DNA from: an uncultured Rhodopila sp.
Lineage (GTDB): Bacteria > Pseudomonadota > Alphaproteobacteria > Acetobacterales > Acetobacteraceae
Direction of reading: 5' to 3'
DNA: 64,000 bases
Assembly: GCA_903932145.1 (NCBI GenBank)
Contig: CAIZFE010000038.1
Span: 62,001-126,000, forward strand
Shown: positions 55,503-63,969 of the stretch, one piece after another
Layout: every line of letters starts with the position of its first letter
How positions within the stretch are numbered: position 1 is the first letter of the stretch
Made by a program: the position numbers and the translations under genes
The notes under the pieces: generated by a model
Databases searched by the model: none
The model's input: the letters and a program-made list of their open reading frames with translations, nothing else
Told to the model about the DNA's origin: nothing

Positions 55503-56819
55503 TTGAACCGAGAGTTGGCGCGGCGGTCCTCTCGTCTTTCCTGGGCACCGTCTGGCTGGCTGTTGAAACACCCTGTTGCAGATATTTCCCCGGGTACGCA
55601 AATGCTGACCCTGGGATGCCCGGCTGCCTTCTGCGCAGTACGCCTTGGTTTTGCCAATATCAGCTCCACGCCCTTTGTAATCAAACGAGCGATCGCCGCG
55701 CCTTCGACGACCTTTTCCGACTACTGTAATCCGACAGGCGATACCAAATGGACCTCTTTGACCTTCGTTAATGAAGGGGCTGATTCAGACAGGATCGTTA
55801 CGACGATTGACGCCCCAACCGAAATCGTTGTGCGCGGCAATGCACCTGATCAGGCGACGGGGGAGACTTCGGCGCCACGCTGGACATGGACAGATTGGGT
55901 GCCCCTGTCGAGCCTGCCGCGAGCCGACGCTGCAAACGGTGTCAGCGTTCTGATGATTCGGACTCTTCTGGAGGGCAACCAAACCTTAACTATGCCTAAT
56001 GGGACATTCGCCGCCTTCATGGGGCAGCCTGAGCTTAACAAAGGTTTTGATTATTGTGCGGGCTGGTATCCACACGACGCAGTAACTACCACGACGGACA
56101 TAAATACACATTTGGCGCATTTGCAGGTCAATGGGACAGCCGTCGCCTGCGTGCAATTTCTGACACACGCGCCGGGCTTTACTGGATTGATCGCAGGCGA
56201 TAGTCACCAGCAGGGCACGAGCACAACGACCCAGTTTGCAAATCTACTGTTTCGATCCATTCTGTCGATTGGCGCTGAGAACATTGGTTCGACCCCGTTC
56301 GGGTATTGGTCCACGGCTTTCGGAGGGGCGACGACAAACCAAATATTCCTGGCGTGCAATCGAGTTATAAAGCAGGTGAAACCAGCCTTCGCAGTGTTGC
56401 CTGGATGGACTTTCAACGACTATTCAGATGCCGGGTCATCCGACGCTTTTGCGGGGAATTCATTTCTTTCTCATCTTATTCAATCGGCATCCCTCTGCCG
56501 GGACGCAGGTACCGTGCCCATTTTTCTTACACCATTTCCTCGGGATAAATGGAATATGACCGGTCCGCGGGTGAAACACTGGCTTTCCCTCCGGCGGACG
56601 ATTTTAGAAATGGAGGCAACAGGTGCAGTCGTCATCGACGCCACAAAAATTCTTGGAATGGTAACAAATGGCCAATTTGACGGCACCTATCTACCGGAGT
56701 ACTCCGACGATGGCATGCATCCAAACGATGCTGGCCACCTTGCACTCTCAGAGCTATTGATACCCGTTGTTCGTCGCATCTGTGGGCTTGCCGGCGCATC
56801 CAGCCAAACTCATCCGTAA
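55503..56819 (+). CDS. SGNH/GDSL-type hydrolase
   Basis: A 438-residue protein with an N-terminal beta-rich module and a C-terminal SGNH hydrolase domain: block I 'LIAGDSHQQGTSTTT' (GDSH, near 233) and block V 'DDGMHPNDAGHLALSELL' (Asp-His pair, near 405) with 'FGGATTNQ' between. It would act as an esterase, for example removing or adding acetyl groups on a polysaccharide. The TTG at 55503, two bases after the previous stop, is used here; ATG at 55602 is the alternative and would remove 33 residues. No signal peptide seen. Confidence 0.72.
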   Translation: MNRELARRSSRLSWAPSGWLLKHPVADISPGTQMLTLGCPAAFCAVRLGFANISSTPFVIKRAIAAPSTTFSDYCNPTGDTKWTSLTFVNEGADSDRIVTTIDAPTEIVVRGNAPDQATGETSAPRWTWTDWVPLSSLPRADAANGVSVLMIRTLLEGNQTLTMPNGTFAAFMGQPELNKGFDYCAGWYPHDAVTTTTDINTHLAHLQVNGTAVACVQFLTHAPGFTGLIAGDSHQQGTSTTTQFANLLFRSILSIGAENIGSTPFGYWSTAFGGATTNQIFLACNRVIKQVKPAFAVLPGWTFNDYSDAGSSDAFAGNSFLSHLIQSASLCRDAGTVPIFLTPFPRDKWNMTGPRVKHWLSLRRTILEMEATGAVVIDATKILGMVTNGQFDGTYLPEYSDDGMHPNDAGHLALSELLIPVVRRICGLAGASSQTHP

Positions 56820-56831
56820 AGCCGTTCGCTG

Positions 56832-58184
56832 TCAGGCCACAGCCCGTTCTTCGTCCCGTTGAAGAACAGCCGTTCTCAACGCCTGGCCTTTCAGCGCTGC
56901 GGCCTCGGCGGCAGCCGTATCATTAAGCTGATAAAGTAGAGACGAAAGCCAGTGATAGGGCGGATCATAATAAGGCAGCCAGTGAATTATATTTTCGATG
57001 ACCGGCTTGATATCTTCCAGTCTGCCATCTCGACGTAAAATCGCCATGAGTTGGTCGGCAAAATACGGTTGATACGGCCTGAGGTCGATCGCCCTCCGCA
57101 GAGCAAACTCTGCCCCGCCGATGTCCGTTGTCCTGCCCAGCAGGTCGCCCAACAGGCTAAAAACATAGGGATTGTCTTCACCGTAGATCGCAGCCTGTCG
57201 GGCCATCGAAACTGCATCTTCAAGGCGATCCTGCTTGAGCCGAACTCGTGCTAAACAGAGATAGCCGATTGCTGACGTTGGTGATTTTAGCAACCCGGCC
57301 ATCAGCAATTTTTCAGCGCGATCCGGTGCACCATGCTCTGAGATCGCAATTCCCTCCGCGAGCGATTCATTATATTCGTAGGTCATATATCGCGACACGT
57401 ACTCGTGGAATGTGAAGCTACCTTCATTGAGGAAGGGATACCTGTCATCACCTCGCGAGAACTCAAGCCCAAAATGATCTTTGACCGCGGGATGGATTGG
57501 CAATGCATCATACGGAAATGGAGACACGCTCAATGAGCGAGTCATTCTGTCAGTGTCAGCCGGGCTCACATGCAATTTTTCAAAGAGCTGAGTGGCGAGG
57601 CTCCGAAAAATTCGGATGTTCGGATGATGCGGGGTGCGAAACAGTGCTTCCGTCCGAAAGTGAGAGGCGATTTCGTCTGCGATCCGAAAGCCTGAAATTT
57701 CATCGCGTGACCTCTGCCGGTCAATCCAAATCTCAAATAGCCTATCTAAATTAACTATTTTTCGGACATCCAGAGAGGAATACCGAACAAAGGCATCCGC
57801 TGGATCAGTCCCGGCCAGGACGAGACGATTAAGATAGGAATCGCCAACCTCGTTTCCATATGGCCCGCTCGGCAAGAAGCTCGTAGGGGCATTTTTTGGA
57901 TGGGCTGGGCCGGCGAACGGCCAAAGAAAACCCGCAGCCACGAGAGGCACAAAATGCCGCCGCGCTCCTGCGGCGACTCCTTTGAGGTCTATCGCCGGCG
58001 CCAGGTCGAGCACCTGCTCTATCAAGATATCAGCTTTCGCCAGAGATGCCCTGCCTTGTTCCGTCAAGTGCTCGTAGGATGGTAGATACGAGATTACCGA
58101 ACTAATTGTATCCTCGCTAAAGAGGCGATAGAGTTCGCAAAGCGAAGCCATTTGGCAATTTCCGACAAAAACGATCTGCGTCAT
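56832..58184 (-). CDS. WcbI-like putative acetyltransferase fused to TPR repeats
   Basis: A 450-residue protein. The first 250 residues look like WcbI, the capsule-biosynthesis putative acetyltransferase, with its 'IVFVGNCQMASLCELYRLF' start (GNCQ at 8-11). The C-terminal 170 residues are tetratricopeptide-like helical pairs ('AIGYLCLARVRLKQDRLEDA', 'YVFSLLGDLLGRTTDIGGAE', 'YQPYFADQLMAILRRDGRLE'). No export signal. It converges with the SGNH hydrolase gene 12 bases away and so closes the glycan cluster. Start at 58184 is preferred to an ATG 21 bases upstream. Confidence 0.8.
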   Translation of the reverse strand: MTQIVFVGNCQMASLCELYRLFSEDTISSVISYLPSYEHLTEQGRASLAKADILIEQVLDLAPAIDLKGVAAGARRHFVPLVAAGFLWPFAGPAHPKNAPTSFLPSGPYGNEVGDSYLNRLVLAGTDPADAFVRYSSLDVRKIVNLDRLFEIWIDRQRSRDEISGFRIADEIASHFRTEALFRTPHHPNIRIFRSLATQLFEKLHVSPADTDRMTRSLSVSPFPYDALPIHPAVKDHFGLEFSRGDDRYPFLNEGSFTFHEYVSRYMTYEYNESLAEGIAISEHGAPDRAEKLLMAGLLKSPTSAIGYLCLARVRLKQDRLEDAVSMARQAAIYGEDNPYVFSLLGDLLGRTTDIGGAEFALRRAIDLRPYQPYFADQLMAILRRDGRLEDIKPVIENIIHWLPYYDPPYHWLSSLLYQLNDTAAAEAAALKGQALRTAVLQRDEERAVA

Positions 58185-58424
58185 GAAACCCCACGTGCGG
58201 CCCATCGCGCCACAGAATTATTTGTCGGAAAATCGTAGTCATTCTAGCATCTAATCGGCAAGCGTCACCTGGAATTTTTCAGCTAGACGTTCGATGGGAA
58301 AGGTCGCCAAGGGCGATTGGGGCCACGCAACCCCATGACTGTGAATCCGAAATCAGGCTTCCAGCGTCTGCTGGACCGCTTCCTGCAAGTCTGCCAGGAA
58401 GATTTAAGAAATACACAACAATCC
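58185..58424. other. Spacer between WcbI-TPR gene and tRNA-Glu
   Basis: Holds the promoter of the leftward WcbI-TPR gene and a 7-bp hairpin (CTTCCTG 58379-58385 with CAGGAAG 58395-58401). The hairpin lies downstream of tRNA-Glu in its direction of transcription but lacks a T-run. No gene or attachment-site copy is visible. Confidence 0.5.
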
Positions 58425-58500
58425 TGGCGTCCCGTACCGGATTCGAACCGGTGTTGGTGCCGTGAGAGGGCACTGTCCTGGGCCTCTAGACGAACGGGAC
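58425..58500 (-). tRNA. tRNA-Glu(CTC)
   Basis: The minus strand folds as tRNA-Glu: acceptor GTCCCGT/ACGGGAC, D-arm TCGTCTAGAGGCCCAGGACA, anticodon stem GTGCC/GGCAC around CTCTCAC (anticodon CTC), and T-arm with GGTTCGAATCC. CCA is encoded (58425-58427). Its 3' end points at the AT-rich glycan cluster, the side where integrating elements usually enter tRNA genes. Confidence 0.97.
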
Positions 58501-58679
58501 ATCGGCCAAGAAGGGTTGTTTAGCCCGGGACTTCTGGAACCTCAAGCCCTCAAATGCCGAGTCTGCCACCAGCAGTCATAGCGCATTCATCCGGCGCGGG
58601 GCCCCTCCCCCATCGCTCAGGCATTCAGCCACAACCCGAACCGACCCGGCCACACCGCCGGAATGCAGAACCAATCGCG

Positions 58680-59258
58680 TCACGTATCCTCACCAACCGC
58701 CTTCCGCTTGAGCAGCCGCAACCGCTCCTCCCCTCCCGCCGTCTTAGGATCGATTTCCATGACCTTCTGCCATGCCGCATAGGCCCCCTTCCAATCCTCC
58801 CTGGCGGTGGCGATGTCAGTCAGGGTGCGGAACGCGGCGAAATCTCGCGGTTCCAGTTGCACGGTCTGTTCCAGATCGTGGATCGCCCCGTTCACATCGC
58901 CCGCGTGGTACCGCGCCCGAGCGCGCTGACGCCAGGCTTCGGCCATCTCGGGTTGCAGGGTGATCGCGTCGGAAAAAGAGCCCACCGCCTCATCGTCCTG
59001 GCCCGCTTCCAGCGACCGCAGCCCCCGGCTCATAAGCAAGGTGACCGTCGGGGTGCCCGCGTGCAGCCATGTTTGTTCGATTTGGCCTTCCAGCGCGGCG
59101 GCGGCCTGCTCGTTCGGCGCGGCTTTCAGCGCGTCGAGCAGTTTGTCCGTGGCCGCACCCTTGTCGTTCGGGGTTTGGGCCAGGACCGGCGCGGCGAGGC
59201 AGAGGATCGCTAACACAACCGCGTAGAGAGTCCCCTGCCAGGACCGACACATCCCCAT
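58680..59258 (-). CDS. Secreted tetratricopeptide-repeat protein in glc operon
   Basis: A 192-residue protein with a signal peptide ('GTLYAVVLAILCLAAPVLAQ') and three TPR motifs ('TVTLLMSRGLRSLEAGQDDE', 'AEAWRQRARARYHAGDVNGA', 'FAAFRTLTDIATAREDWKGA'). It should act in the periplasm as a protein-interaction adaptor. The start 2 bases below the glcF stop ties it to the glycolate oxidase operon, of which it is the last gene. Link to glycolate metabolism is positional only. Confidence 0.82.
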   Translation of the reverse strand: MGMCRSWQGTLYAVVLAILCLAAPVLAQTPNDKGAATDKLLDALKAAPNEQAAAALEGQIEQTWLHAGTPTVTLLMSRGLRSLEAGQDDEAVGSFSDAITLQPEMAEAWRQRARARYHAGDVNGAIHDLEQTVQLEPRDFAAFRTLTDIATAREDWKGAYAAWQKVMEIDPKTAGGEERLRLLKRKAVGEDT

Positions 59259-59259
59259 G

Positions 59260-60558
59260 CTACGCGGGCACACCCGGCGGACGCGGGCCGCCGGCCATCC
59301 AGTCCAACAACTCGATCGTATGCACGACCGGCAGCGCATCGCCCGACAATTGAGTAATGCAGCCGATATTGCCGGCGGCGATCAGGTCGGGTTTCGTCGC
59401 CTTCAGGTTGCCCAGCTTCCGATCCCGCAGGCGTCCGGCGATCTCGGGTTGCAGCAGATTGTAGGTGCCGGCCGATCCGCAGCAGATATGCGGCTCGCGC
59501 GGTTCCACCACCCGAAAACCGGCCTGCTTCAGCAAGGTCTTCGGTTCCGCCGTGATCCCCTGCCCGTGTTGCAGACTGCACGCGGAGTGATACGCCACGG
59601 TCAGGCCGGGCGCCGCGCGCGTCGGCGCATAGCCGAACCGGGCCAGGAACTGCGTCACATCGACGGTCAGGCCGGCGATCCGCTCGGCCTGAACCCGGAT
59701 CGCGTCCGGTTCAGACCGGAACATGAAGCCGTAATCCTTCACCGTGGTGCCGCAGCCGGAGGCGTTGATGACAATGGCGTCCAGGCCTTTCTCCCCTGCC
59801 CAGGCCTCGATATTGGCGCGCGCCAGCCCCATCGCCCGGTCGTGCTGACCGATATGATGGTTCAACGCGCCGCAGCATCCGGCCCCGCGGGAGACAACAA
59901 CCTCCACACCCAGCCGCGTGAGCAGCCGGATCGTCGCCTCGTTGATGCGCGGCATCAGCACCTGCTGGGCGCAGCCGGTCATTAGCGCGACGCGCGCCTT
60001 GCGTACGCCCTCGGCCGGATAGACGCGCGGTTTTTCCACCGGACTGGGAGCCGGCACGGACGCGGGTGCCAGCGACAGCATCGCGCGCAGCCGTTGCGCC
60101 AGCATCGATTCGCCCGGGATCAACCGCCCGAGCGGACGCGCAAGACGGGCGCCGGTCAGCGCCGCGCGGAACAAAGCCGGGCGCGGCAGCAGGAATCCCA
60201 GCAGCGACCGCAACGACCGCTCCGCGAACGGGCGGCGATAGGTTTGCTCGATATAGGTGCGGGCGTGATCGACCAGGTGCATGTAGTTCACGCCAGATGG
60301 GCAGGTCGTCATGCAGGACAGGCACGACAGGCAGCGATCGACGTGGCGCACCACCTCTTCAGTGGCGGGACGGCCGGTTTCCAGCATGTCCTTGATCAGG
60401 TAGATGCGGCCGCGTGGGCTGTCGAGCTCGTCACCCAGCAGCAGGAAGGTCGGGCAGGTTGCGGTACACATGCCGCAATGGACACAGGTCCGCAGCACCG
60501 CGTTGGACGAGGCGGTTTCCGGGTCGCGGAGCTGTTCGGCGGTGAAATTCGTTTGCAT
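59260..60558 (-). CDS. glcF: Glycolate oxidase iron-sulfur subunit GlcF
   Basis: A 432-residue electron-transfer subunit. Two ferredoxin-type motifs are near the start: 'CVHCGMCTATCP' (C25, C28, C31, C35) and 'CLSCLSCMTTCPSG', and two CCG domains of the heterodisulfide-reductase type follow ('GAGCCGALNHHIG', 'PHICCGSAGTYN'). It passes electrons from GlcD/GlcE flavins to the quinone pool. It begins 7 bases after the small membrane protein's stop. Confidence 0.94.
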   Translation of the reverse strand: MQTNFTAEQLRDPETASSNAVLRTCVHCGMCTATCPTFLLLGDELDSPRGRIYLIKDMLETGRPATEEVVRHVDRCLSCLSCMTTCPSGVNYMHLVDHARTYIEQTYRRPFAERSLRSLLGFLLPRPALFRAALTGARLARPLGRLIPGESMLAQRLRAMLSLAPASVPAPSPVEKPRVYPAEGVRKARVALMTGCAQQVLMPRINEATIRLLTRLGVEVVVSRGAGCCGALNHHIGQHDRAMGLARANIEAWAGEKGLDAIVINASGCGTTVKDYGFMFRSEPDAIRVQAERIAGLTVDVTQFLARFGYAPTRAAPGLTVAYHSACSLQHGQGITAEPKTLLKQAGFRVVEPREPHICCGSAGTYNLLQPEIAGRLRDRKLGNLKATKPDLIAAGNIGCITQLSGDALPVVHTIELLDWMAGGPRPPGVPA

Positions 60559-60565
60559 GGACCGC

Positions 60566-60832
60566 CTACTCGAAGGGTTTTCTGGGCGGGATCAAGCGGT
60601 GCTGACGAATCGTCAATCCCAGACATCCCACCGCGATAAGAAGAAAGACAAGCGACAGCCAGGGATCGGTTTTGTCGTAAAGCGCGACGATCACCACCAT
60701 CACCAGCGAAAACGCCATCGTGAAGAACTGGACATTCATGACGGGGTTCACCCGGTTGAACTGCACATGCTGATACCCGGCAACGTAGCAGGTAACGAGA
60801 AACATCACATTGGCGATCCAGCCCGGGATCAT
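60566..60832 (-). CDS. Small membrane protein between glcE and glcF
   Basis: An 88-residue protein with three predicted helices: 'MIPGWIANVMFLVTCYVAGY', 'MNVQFFTMAFSLVMVVIVAL' and 'WLSLVFLLIAVGCLGL', with a basic cytoplasmic tail 'RQHRLIPPRKPFE'. The ATG at 60832 is chosen because a GAGG box precedes it by 6 bases; upstream ATG or TTG codons are weaker. It sits between glcE (ends 9 bases upstream) and glcF. It is not in the E. coli glc operon. A membrane anchor for the glycolate oxidase complex is a plausible but untested role. Confidence 0.75.
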   Translation of the reverse strand: MIPGWIANVMFLVTCYVAGYQHVQFNRVNPVMNVQFFTMAFSLVMVVIVALYDKTDPWLSLVFLLIAVGCLGLTIRQHRLIPPRKPFE

Positions 60833-60840
60833 GATCATCC

Positions 60841-62031
60841 TCAAAGTCCCGCGTAAAGCCGGCCGGGATTCAGAATGCCGGCCGGGTCCATCGCGGCTTT
60901 CACGCCCCGGGTGATGCGCGCCAGCGGGGCGGCTTCATCGGGCACGACCCGAACCGTCGCTCGCAGTGTATCGGGGGCCCGCACCAACATCCAAACACCG
61001 CCCGCCGCGCGCGCCGCTGCTTCGACCGCCGCATGGGTCGCGGTGTCCGCCGGGCCGGCCAGCCATGCCAAACCGCCGCCCCAGTCCAGGAATCCGGCGA
61101 CACCGGCGGACCGAACCGCCTCCAGCACGCCCGGGCCGGAGGACGGCCGCGTTGACACCCGCCACACGGCATCCTCCGGCGCGGCAGCCAACGGCCGCGC
61201 ATCACGGATGTCTTTCCACACCGCCAGGGAGGCCGGCGTGTCGAGCGTGATCGCATTGGATGCCGCTAACTGATCCTTCAGGCGACCAATCCGGTACACG
61301 ACAGACGGCGCGAATTCCTCGATGCGAATCAGCGTGGCCGATCCGTTGATGCCGGCCAGACCGGGGACACGGGCGACCGCTTCGGGCGGCAACCAGGCGG
61401 CACCGGATACGCCGAATGGCGACCCCAGGGCTGCTGATAACGCCTGGACCGCAACCACGGCATCAAGACCCGGCAGGATCAGTGTGCCGGTCGCTTCCGG
61501 AGCGGGCAGGACCTTCAGCGTGATCTCGGTGATGATACCGAGTGTGCCGTGGCTGCCGGTGAAGAGCTTGCACAGATCCAGGCCGGTGACATTTTTCAGC
61601 ACCCGCCCACCCGAACGGATGACCTCCGCGCGTCCCGTAACCGCTCGGATTCCCATGACGTGGTCCCGCATCGCCCCCCAGGCGACCCGGCGCGGGCCGG
61701 ACAGATTGGTGGCCGTCACGCCACCCAGCGTTTGCGGTTTGCCGCTTGCGCCGAGCAGATCCGACAGGTCCGGCGGTTCGGCGATCAGGTGCTGACCAGC
61801 CTCCGCCATGGCGTTTTCGATCACCGGCAGGGGCGTGCCCGACGCGGCGGAGATGATCAGTTCCTTCGGCGCGTAGAGGTTGATCCCGGACAACCCGGAT
61901 GTGGACACGGTTCTGGCCGCCTGCACCGGTCGCAGCATGCCGGCTTTGGTGCCGTTGCCTTGAACCAACAGCGGTTCGCGGGTGCGGATGGCGTCCTGGA
62001 CGAGGGCGACGATTGAGTCTTCGGTGGTCAT
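60841..62031 (-). CDS. glcE: Glycolate oxidase FAD-binding subunit GlcE
   Basis: A 396-residue FAD-linked oxidase subunit (PCMH-type FAD domain). The N-terminal FAD site reads 'EPLLVQGNGTKAGMLRPVQA', and 'TLGGVTATNLSGPRRVAWGA' with 'RSGGRVLKNVTGLDLCKLF' are typical GlcE segments. It works with GlcD and GlcF to oxidise glycolate to glyoxylate. Its ATG overlaps the glcD stop by four bases. Confidence 0.94.
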   Translation of the reverse strand: MTTEDSIVALVQDAIRTREPLLVQGNGTKAGMLRPVQAARTVSTSGLSGINLYAPKELIISAASGTPLPVIENAMAEAGQHLIAEPPDLSDLLGASGKPQTLGGVTATNLSGPRRVAWGAMRDHVMGIRAVTGRAEVIRSGGRVLKNVTGLDLCKLFTGSHGTLGIITEITLKVLPAPEATGTLILPGLDAVVAVQALSAALGSPFGVSGAAWLPPEAVARVPGLAGINGSATLIRIEEFAPSVVYRIGRLKDQLAASNAITLDTPASLAVWKDIRDARPLAAAPEDAVWRVSTRPSSGPGVLEAVRSAGVAGFLDWGGGLAWLAGPADTATHAAVEAAARAAGGVWMLVRAPDTLRATVRVVPDEAAPLARITRGVKAAMDPAGILNPGRLYAGL

Positions 62032-63479
62032 GCGGCTTGCGGCAACTCAACGGCCTCGGGTTCGAGTAGCGGGAAGACCTTGCTGGGGTTCAACAGCCAA
62101 TCAGGGTCGAAGGCGGATTTCAGGGCGCGCTGCTGTTGCAATTCATGGGCATGGAACTGCACCGGCATCAGGTCGCGTTTTTCGATGCCAACGCCATGCT
62201 CGCCGGTCAGGCAGCCACCGACCTCGACGCAGAGTTTCAGGATGTCGGCGCCGAAGTCTTCAGCCGCGTGGAAGCTGGCTTCGTTGTTGGCGTCGAACAT
62301 GATCAACGGATGCAGGTTGCCGTCGCCAGCGTGGAAGATGTTGGCCACCTTCAGGCCGTAGCTGTCCGACATCTCCTGAATGCGGCGTAGCACCAGCGGC
62401 AACTGGCTGGTCGGGATCGTGCCGTCCATGCACAAATAGTCCGGACTGATCCGGCCGACAGCGCCGAACGCGCCTTTGCGGCCTTTCCAGATCGCAGCCG
62501 ATTCCTCGGGCGACTGCGAGATCTTCAGGCTGATCGGGTCGAATTTCTGGCAGATTTCGGACAGTTGCGCGAGCAGGCGATCCTGTTCCTCGACGCTGCC
62601 TTCGACTTCGATGATCAGCATGGCTTCGGCGTCCAGCGGGTAGCCGGCGTGTGCGAAGGCTTCGCAGGCGTGGATGGCCGGGCGGTCCATGAATTCCAGC
62701 GCCACCGGGATGATGCCGGAGGAGATGATTGCGTCCACCGCACCGCCGGCGATTTCGTTCGAACTGAACGCGGCAAGCATGGCGCGGGCGCCTTCCGGGC
62801 TGCGCAGGATGCGGACTGTGATTTCGGTGACGATGGCAAGCATGCCCTCACTGCCGGTAAGCAAACCGAGCCAGTCGTAGCCGGCGGCGTCGAGGTGGGC
62901 GCCCCCGATGTCGATGATCTCGCCGTCGATGGTGACGATTTTCAGACCGAGCAGGTTGTTGGCGGTGACGCCGTATTTCAGGCAGTGGGCGCCGCCGGAG
63001 TTCATGTTGACGTTGCCGCCGATCATGCACGCGAGCTGCGATGACGGGTCGGGGGCGTAGAAGAACCCGTCGGCGGAAACGGCGTTGGTGATGCCAATGT
63101 TGGTGACTCCGGCCTGCACGACGGCGCAGCGGTCGGGGTAGTTGATGTCGAGCACCTGGTTCATGCGCATCATGCCGACGACGACGGCGTCTTCCATCGG
63201 CAGGGCGCCCCCCGACAGGGATGTGCCGGCACCGCGCGGGACAACTCGGACCCCGTTCTGGTGGCAGAAGCGCAGGACGGCGGCAACCTGTTCGGTGGTC
63301 TCCGGCAGCGCGACCGCGAGCGGGACCTGGCGATAGGCCGACAGGCCGTCGGTCTCATACGGTTTCAGGCGCAGGGGTTCGGCGATCAGGCCGGTTTCGG
63401 GCAGCAGAGCGCGGAGGCCGGCGACAATGCTGTCGCGTCGGGCCATCACGTCGGGCTTCGGGTCCGGTTGACGGATCAT
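62028..63479 (-). CDS. glcD: Glycolate oxidase subunit GlcD
   Basis: A 483-residue FAD-linked oxidase. 'VRVVPRGAGTSLSGGALP' (FAD diphosphate site), 'GVTNIGITNAVSADGFFYAP' and 'MIGGNVNMNSGGAHCLKYGV' mark the FAD domain; the C-terminal 'ANIFHAGDGNLHPLIMFD' carries the metal/His site, and 'GCLTGEHGVGIEKRDLM' the signature region. The start at 63479 has a family-like N terminus. First gene of the glcDE-x-F-TPR operon. Its product would feed glyoxylate to the D-2-hydroxyacid dehydrogenases near 18-20 kb. Confidence 0.95.
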   Translation of the reverse strand: MIRQPDPKPDVMARRDSIVAGLRALLPETGLIAEPLRLKPYETDGLSAYRQVPLAVALPETTEQVAAVLRFCHQNGVRVVPRGAGTSLSGGALPMEDAVVVGMMRMNQVLDINYPDRCAVVQAGVTNIGITNAVSADGFFYAPDPSSQLACMIGGNVNMNSGGAHCLKYGVTANNLLGLKIVTIDGEIIDIGGAHLDAAGYDWLGLLTGSEGMLAIVTEITVRILRSPEGARAMLAAFSSNEIAGGAVDAIISSGIIPVALEFMDRPAIHACEAFAHAGYPLDAEAMLIIEVEGSVEEQDRLLAQLSEICQKFDPISLKISQSPEESAAIWKGRKGAFGAVGRISPDYLCMDGTIPTSQLPLVLRRIQEMSDSYGLKVANIFHAGDGNLHPLIMFDANNEASFHAAEDFGADILKLCVEVGGCLTGEHGVGIEKRDLMPVQFHAHELQQQRALKSAFDPDWLLNPSKVFPLLEPEAVELPQAA

Positions 63480-63693
63480 GGAGCGCGCCTTCTCTTCGGT
63501 ATGAATCTGCGCCCTGTATAGCGTGGTCCGGGCGCGGCGCACAGGTGGCGCGGGCCAGGTCTCGATTTGATTGAACGACGATCGGTTCCAGATTTGGCGT
63601 CCCCTATGCGATGCGCCGGGATGTCGCCCATTCCTTCAAGTACCCCCGGCGTTCCAATGGTCCACCGTCTTCCGCCGCAACGACCGCGCGAGG

Positions 63694-63969
63694 TCAGTCC
63701 GCAACGAAGGTGCCTTTCGGCACACGGCCCATGCGGGCCAGCAACCTGGTGCCGAAATCGTCCTCCAGCGCGAGCTTGACCAGCGCGTACGTCAGCAGGT
63801 CGGTGGTCTCGGCGATGCCGCTGACACGCTTCGCCTGTTCGACGGGGGCCTCCGGGAAGCGGCCGCCCAAGGCGCGGTCCATGGGGCCGAGCAGTCCTTG
63901 CTCCCGCGCGGTTCGAAGGGACGCATCCCGCAGCGAGGTCTGTTGTGGGGGGCTCGGGTCATTTGGCAT
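63694..63969 (-). CDS. Hypothetical protein
   Basis: A 91-residue soluble protein, no family recognised. Features: a polar N terminus ('PNDPSPPQQTSLRDASLRTA') and helical segments 'GLLGPMDRALGGRFPEAP' and 'TTDLLTYALVKLALEDDFGT'. Start at 63969 is preferred to one 21 bases upstream. It is encoded upstream of glcD with a 214-bp gap. Confidence 0.6.
   Translation of the reverse strand: MPNDPSPPQQTSLRDASLRTAREQGLLGPMDRALGGRFPEAPVEQAKRVSGIAETTDLLTYALVKLALEDDFGTRLLARMGRVPKGTFVAD

Noticed and set aside
58425-58500. Attachment-site duplication of the tRNA-Glu 3' end at the left edge of the glycan cluster
   Set aside because: I compared the 3' tRNA sequence with the 51.4-52.3 kb region by eye and found no copy. 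No integrase gene is present.
58317-58523. Short plus-strand frame running through tRNA-Glu
   Set aside because: Its translation is the complement of the tRNA ('RPVPDSNRCWCRERA' type), a familiar artefact of gene calling over tRNA genes.
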